Part shown: positions 61,935 through 64,000 of the stretch, piece after piece
Layout: each line of letters begins with the position of its first letter
Numbering within the stretch: the stretch's first letter is position 1
Assembly (NCBI GenBank): GCA_937880845.1
Contig: CALFLL010000015.1
Coordinates: 1 to 64,000, forward strand
Reading direction: 5' to 3'
Length of the DNA stretch: 64,000 nucleotides
Source of the DNA: an uncultured Drancourtella sp.
GTDB taxonomy: Bacteria; Bacillota; Clostridia; Lachnospirales; Lachnospiraceae
Program-made: the position numbers and the translations under genes
Notes under the pieces: model-generated
The model's input: the letters and a program-made list of their open reading frames with translations, nothing else
What the model was told of the DNA's origin: nothing
Databases searched by the model: none

Positions 61935-62255
61935 TTATTTTCCCTGCTGCTCTAAAATATACTGACGGATATTGGCATCTCCTGTCAGTTCCACTGTTTC
62001 TTCTGCAATCTTGCGGACAAGTTCCAAAGCCTCAAGATATCCTCCTGCAATTCCTACAACAAAGACATCTTTTTCTCTATACCAGTTTTGGAGAAGCATC
62101 CCACTATGATAAATCTCCAACTGATTCTTTTCATTTTCCGGAAGAGCCAACAGATAAATCCGAAACTGAAACTTCTTTTTTTCCAGTCGTTCTATTATTT
62201 CCTGTTCCCGTTCTTTTATTCCGTCACTTACATACAAATTTTTAAAATACCGCAT
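61935..62255 (-). CDS. Hypothetical protein, 106 residues
   Basis: No family recognised. The product is soluble, charged and alpha/beta-like. The N-terminal third is rich in Lys and Glu (KEREQEIIERLEKKKFQ), the middle has FQFRIYLLALPEN, and a Gly-Gly turn (VVGIAGGYLEALELVRKIAEE) lies in the C-terminal half. It lies one base after the window's PBP-side operon segment and directly before the DUF2953 gene. Possible cotranscription with sporulation and cell-wall genes is the only clue to its role. Confidence 0.75.
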   Translation of the reverse strand: MRYFKNLYVSDGIKEREQEIIERLEKKKFQFRIYLLALPENEKNQLEIYHSGMLLQNWYREKDVFVVGIAGGYLEALELVRKIAEETVELTGDANIRQYILEQQGK

Positions 62256-62268
62256 TTTGCTCCTCTAT

Positions 62269-63915
62269 CTACTTGTAATAAGCCTGAAAAACATCCTTTG
62301 CCACTTCTGTTGCCACGTCGCCTGTATTATCTGAATTCTCGATCACAACTGCAAGTGCAAGATCCGGTGCTTCTACATTGGAAAATCCGATAAACCAGGA
62401 ATGTGTTTTTTGCTTATCCACACTATATTCGCTTGTTCCTGTTTTTCCTGCAACCGTAAACTTCTGTCCTTTTAATGTTTTGGCTGTACCGTAATCCACA
62501 ACGCCTTTCATATATTCTGTTAACTGTGCCGCTTCTTCGGCAGTCATTAATTCTTTATAATTTTCCGGCACGTATTTTTCCACTGTTTTTCCATCTGCAC
62601 TTGTCACCGAATCTACCAGATACGGCTTCATAAGTATACCGTTATTGGCAATAGCTGATGTAATCAGAGCCATATGATATGGACTCACCTGTAGTTTTCC
62701 CTGTCCAAATGCAGTCATGGCAGTAGCTGCATCTCCGTCATCTTCCTTCAAATTAAACTTACTCTTATTATAAAGAATCGGACATGGAAGCTTGGAATCA
62801 AACAACAAGTCTTCTGCCGTTTGTTTAAATCCCTTATAATCCAGACTTAATCCGATATTCGAAAAAGAAGTATTGCAGGAATATGCAAGCGAATCTGCCA
62901 AATCTACTTTTCCATGCACCTCTCCGTCATAACAGTGGATTTCGTTTTTCCCAGCCTTTATCTCTCCCCGGCATCTATAAGAATAATTCTTATAATCCGG
63001 ATTTTGTCTCATATAGGCGAGGCTTGTCACAACTTTAAATGTAGATCCCGGAGCATACTGTCCCTGTGTTGCCCGATTTACAAGAATTCCTTCTGTATTC
63101 TGGTTTAATTCTTCCCAGTCCTCCAGAATCGTATTGGGATCATATGCCGGTTTGGATACCATGGAAAGAATCTTTCCTGTGTCCGGTTCCATCACAACAA
63201 TCGCACCTTTATTTCGTCCAAGAGCGTCATAAGCCGCTTGCTGAAGATTCGTATCCAACGTAGTACGAATCGTATTTCCCTGATCTTTTTTCCCTGTAAA
63301 TTCATTGATTACTTTGTTTTTAAAGGAAATATCAGAAGTCTGCAGTTTGAAATTCTCGGAAGACTCAAGTCCTGATTTTCCTTTATCTGCATAACCTACT
63401 ACATGAGCATACAATCGTTCATAAGGGTACTGTCTCTTCTGCTTTCCTTCTTCTGTTGCAACGGAATGTGCAAGTACGTTTCCGTCTTTGTCCAAAATAT
63501 CTCCCCGTAATACATTATTTTCATATAAACTCATACGTGGGTTTCTTGCATCATTAATGATTTCCTTGCCTTTCACCACATCGTAGTAAGCAAAATATCC
63601 GATCAGGATTACAAACAGACAAACAAAAAAATAGGTTACACGGACATATTGTTTATTTATACTCTTCTTCTTTTTTGCCCGTCTTTTTTCTTCCTGCTGT
63701 TGTTTTTTCTTTTCTGCTCTTCCCGGCTTTTTCGGAGCCGGTCTTCGCTCTCCATAAACGCTACGGCCGCCTGTTCTCAGGTTTTCTTCTTCCATTTCCC
63801 TGCGCAGTTCTCTTCGGAGTCCTTGTTCCATTTGATCCAGGTCGTCCTGTCTGCGCCCGTCTTCTCTTTGCCCGTAATTGTCTTTCTTTTTGTCGTTCAA
63901 TGTCATCTTCCTCAT
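62269..63915 (-). CDS. Penicillin-binding protein (class B transpeptidase)
   Basis: A 548-residue cell-wall transpeptidase. A very basic N-terminal region (1-88) precedes one membrane helix (about 91-112). A non-catalytic region and the transpeptidase domain follow, with SxxK as STFK (PGSTFKVVTSL), SxN as SCN (YSCNTSFSNIG) and KTG (VAGKTGTSEYS). Class B enzymes act with an FtsW/RodA partner, whose gene precedes this one. The start is uncertain. The first Met used here overlaps the FtsW-like gene by about 155 bases, and later Mets (63906, 63831, 63795) would shorten a low-complexity N-terminus. Confidence 0.9.
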   Translation of the reverse strand: MRKMTLNDKKKDNYGQREDGRRQDDLDQMEQGLRRELRREMEEENLRTGGRSVYGERRPAPKKPGRAEKKKQQQEEKRRAKKKKSINKQYVRVTYFFVCLFVILIGYFAYYDVVKGKEIINDARNPRMSLYENNVLRGDILDKDGNVLAHSVATEEGKQKRQYPYERLYAHVVGYADKGKSGLESSENFKLQTSDISFKNKVINEFTGKKDQGNTIRTTLDTNLQQAAYDALGRNKGAIVVMEPDTGKILSMVSKPAYDPNTILEDWEELNQNTEGILVNRATQGQYAPGSTFKVVTSLAYMRQNPDYKNYSYRCRGEIKAGKNEIHCYDGEVHGKVDLADSLAYSCNTSFSNIGLSLDYKGFKQTAEDLLFDSKLPCPILYNKSKFNLKEDDGDAATAMTAFGQGKLQVSPYHMALITSAIANNGILMKPYLVDSVTSADGKTVEKYVPENYKELMTAEEAAQLTEYMKGVVDYGTAKTLKGQKFTVAGKTGTSEYSVDKQKTHSWFIGFSNVEAPDLALAVVIENSDNTGDVATEVAKDVFQAYYK

Positions 63916-64000
63916 CTTCTCTTAAAATATACAACCCCTGAATGATCGCAAACATAATCATTGCACTAAGAAGCGAACTTCCTCCATAACTTACAAATGG
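63761..64000 (-). CDS. FtsW/RodA/SpoVE-family glycosyltransferase, C-terminal fragment
   Basis: Partial: the gene continues beyond the end of the window, and only the last 79 codons are seen. The fragment begins PFVSYGGSSLLSAMIMFAII, the conserved final membrane segment of SEDS peptidoglycan polymerases. It is followed by an unusually long charged Arg/Lys/Glu tail. The tail is read through the start of the penicillin-binding protein gene in another frame. FtsW, RodA and SpoVE cannot be told apart from this end. Confidence 0.88.
   Translation of the reverse strand, partial: PFVSYGGSSLLSAMIMFAIIQGLYILREDEEDDIERQKERQLRAKRRRAQTGRPGSNGTRTPKRTAQGNGRRKPENRRP

Noticed and set aside
1..64000. Prophage, integrative element or genomic island boundaries
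   Set aside because: No integrase, transposase, phage structural, conjugation gene or repeat-flanked tRNA disruption was seen. The type IA topoisomerase alone is not evidence of an element.

Overview
The window looks like chromosomal DNA of a spore-forming, anaerobic low-GC Gram-positive gut bacterium, most likely a member of the Lachnospiraceae (Clostridia). Support comes from strong AGGAGG-type ribosome sites, sigma-A promoters of TTGACA-N17-TATAAT type, sporulation genes (SpoVB-like flippase, SpoIIM-like protein, small acid-soluble spore protein, GerW/DUF2953 pair), a Gram-positive LexA box before recA, a zinc-ribbon L28, an anaerobic sulfatase-maturase-type radical SAM enzyme and clostridial ChW cell-wall repeats. 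I cannot name a species. Nearly all genes lie on the minus strand. I saw no transposase, integrase, phage gene, CRISPR array or rRNA.

Layout. 1-6.2 kb: glycolytic cluster gap-pgk-tpiA, then a LacI-type regulator and gpmI. 6.2-9.5 kb: iron-sulfur/thiolation operon iscR-iscS-iscU-mnmA. 9.5-12.2 kb: a SpoVB-like flippase, a SpoIIM-like membrane protein and a Nudix hydrolase. 12.2-18.2 kb: rny, recA-recX (SOS box), glycerate kinase-mgsA and a left-handed beta-helix protein. 18.2-25.4 kb: an orphan nucleotidyltransferase, topB, ppk1, asd and queH.

25.4-41.9 kb is the accessory, host-facing part. It holds a 1700-residue secreted M60-type (mucin/glycoprotein) peptidase whose mRNA leader carries a cyclic-di-GMP-I (GEMM-I) riboswitch and terminator. 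Next in the same transcript is a membrane-anchored protein with six FIVAR repeats. Then come an ABC ATPase/permease pair without a binding protein, an S15-type X-Pro dipeptidyl peptidase-like enzyme, a sulfatase-maturase-like radical SAM protein, and two cell-wall hydrolases (NlpC/P60-like and GH25) decorated with ChW repeats.

41.9-55.3 kb is mostly a potassium-homeostasis island. After a MATE exporter, it holds a trkA-trkA-trkH-kinase-kdpE operon, tRNA-Thr(CGT), and a kdpF-like/kdpABC operon ending in a KdpD N-terminal half. KdpD is split: the half with the Walker A and universal-stress domains keeps a perfect SxS-X20-FTAxY cyclic-di-AMP motif but has no kinase domain. The kinase domain is encoded in the other operon beside KdpE.

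55.4-64 kb: a SASP gene, recG, fakA-like yloV, an Asp23-family gene, rpmB, a 45-residue membrane peptide, gerW and its DUF2953 partner, an unknown small protein, a class B penicillin-binding protein, and the 3' end of an FtsW/RodA/SpoVE gene cut by the window edge.

The two most interesting signals are the c-di-GMP-controlled mucinase/anchor pair and the split, c-di-AMP-motif KdpD distributed over two potassium operons.
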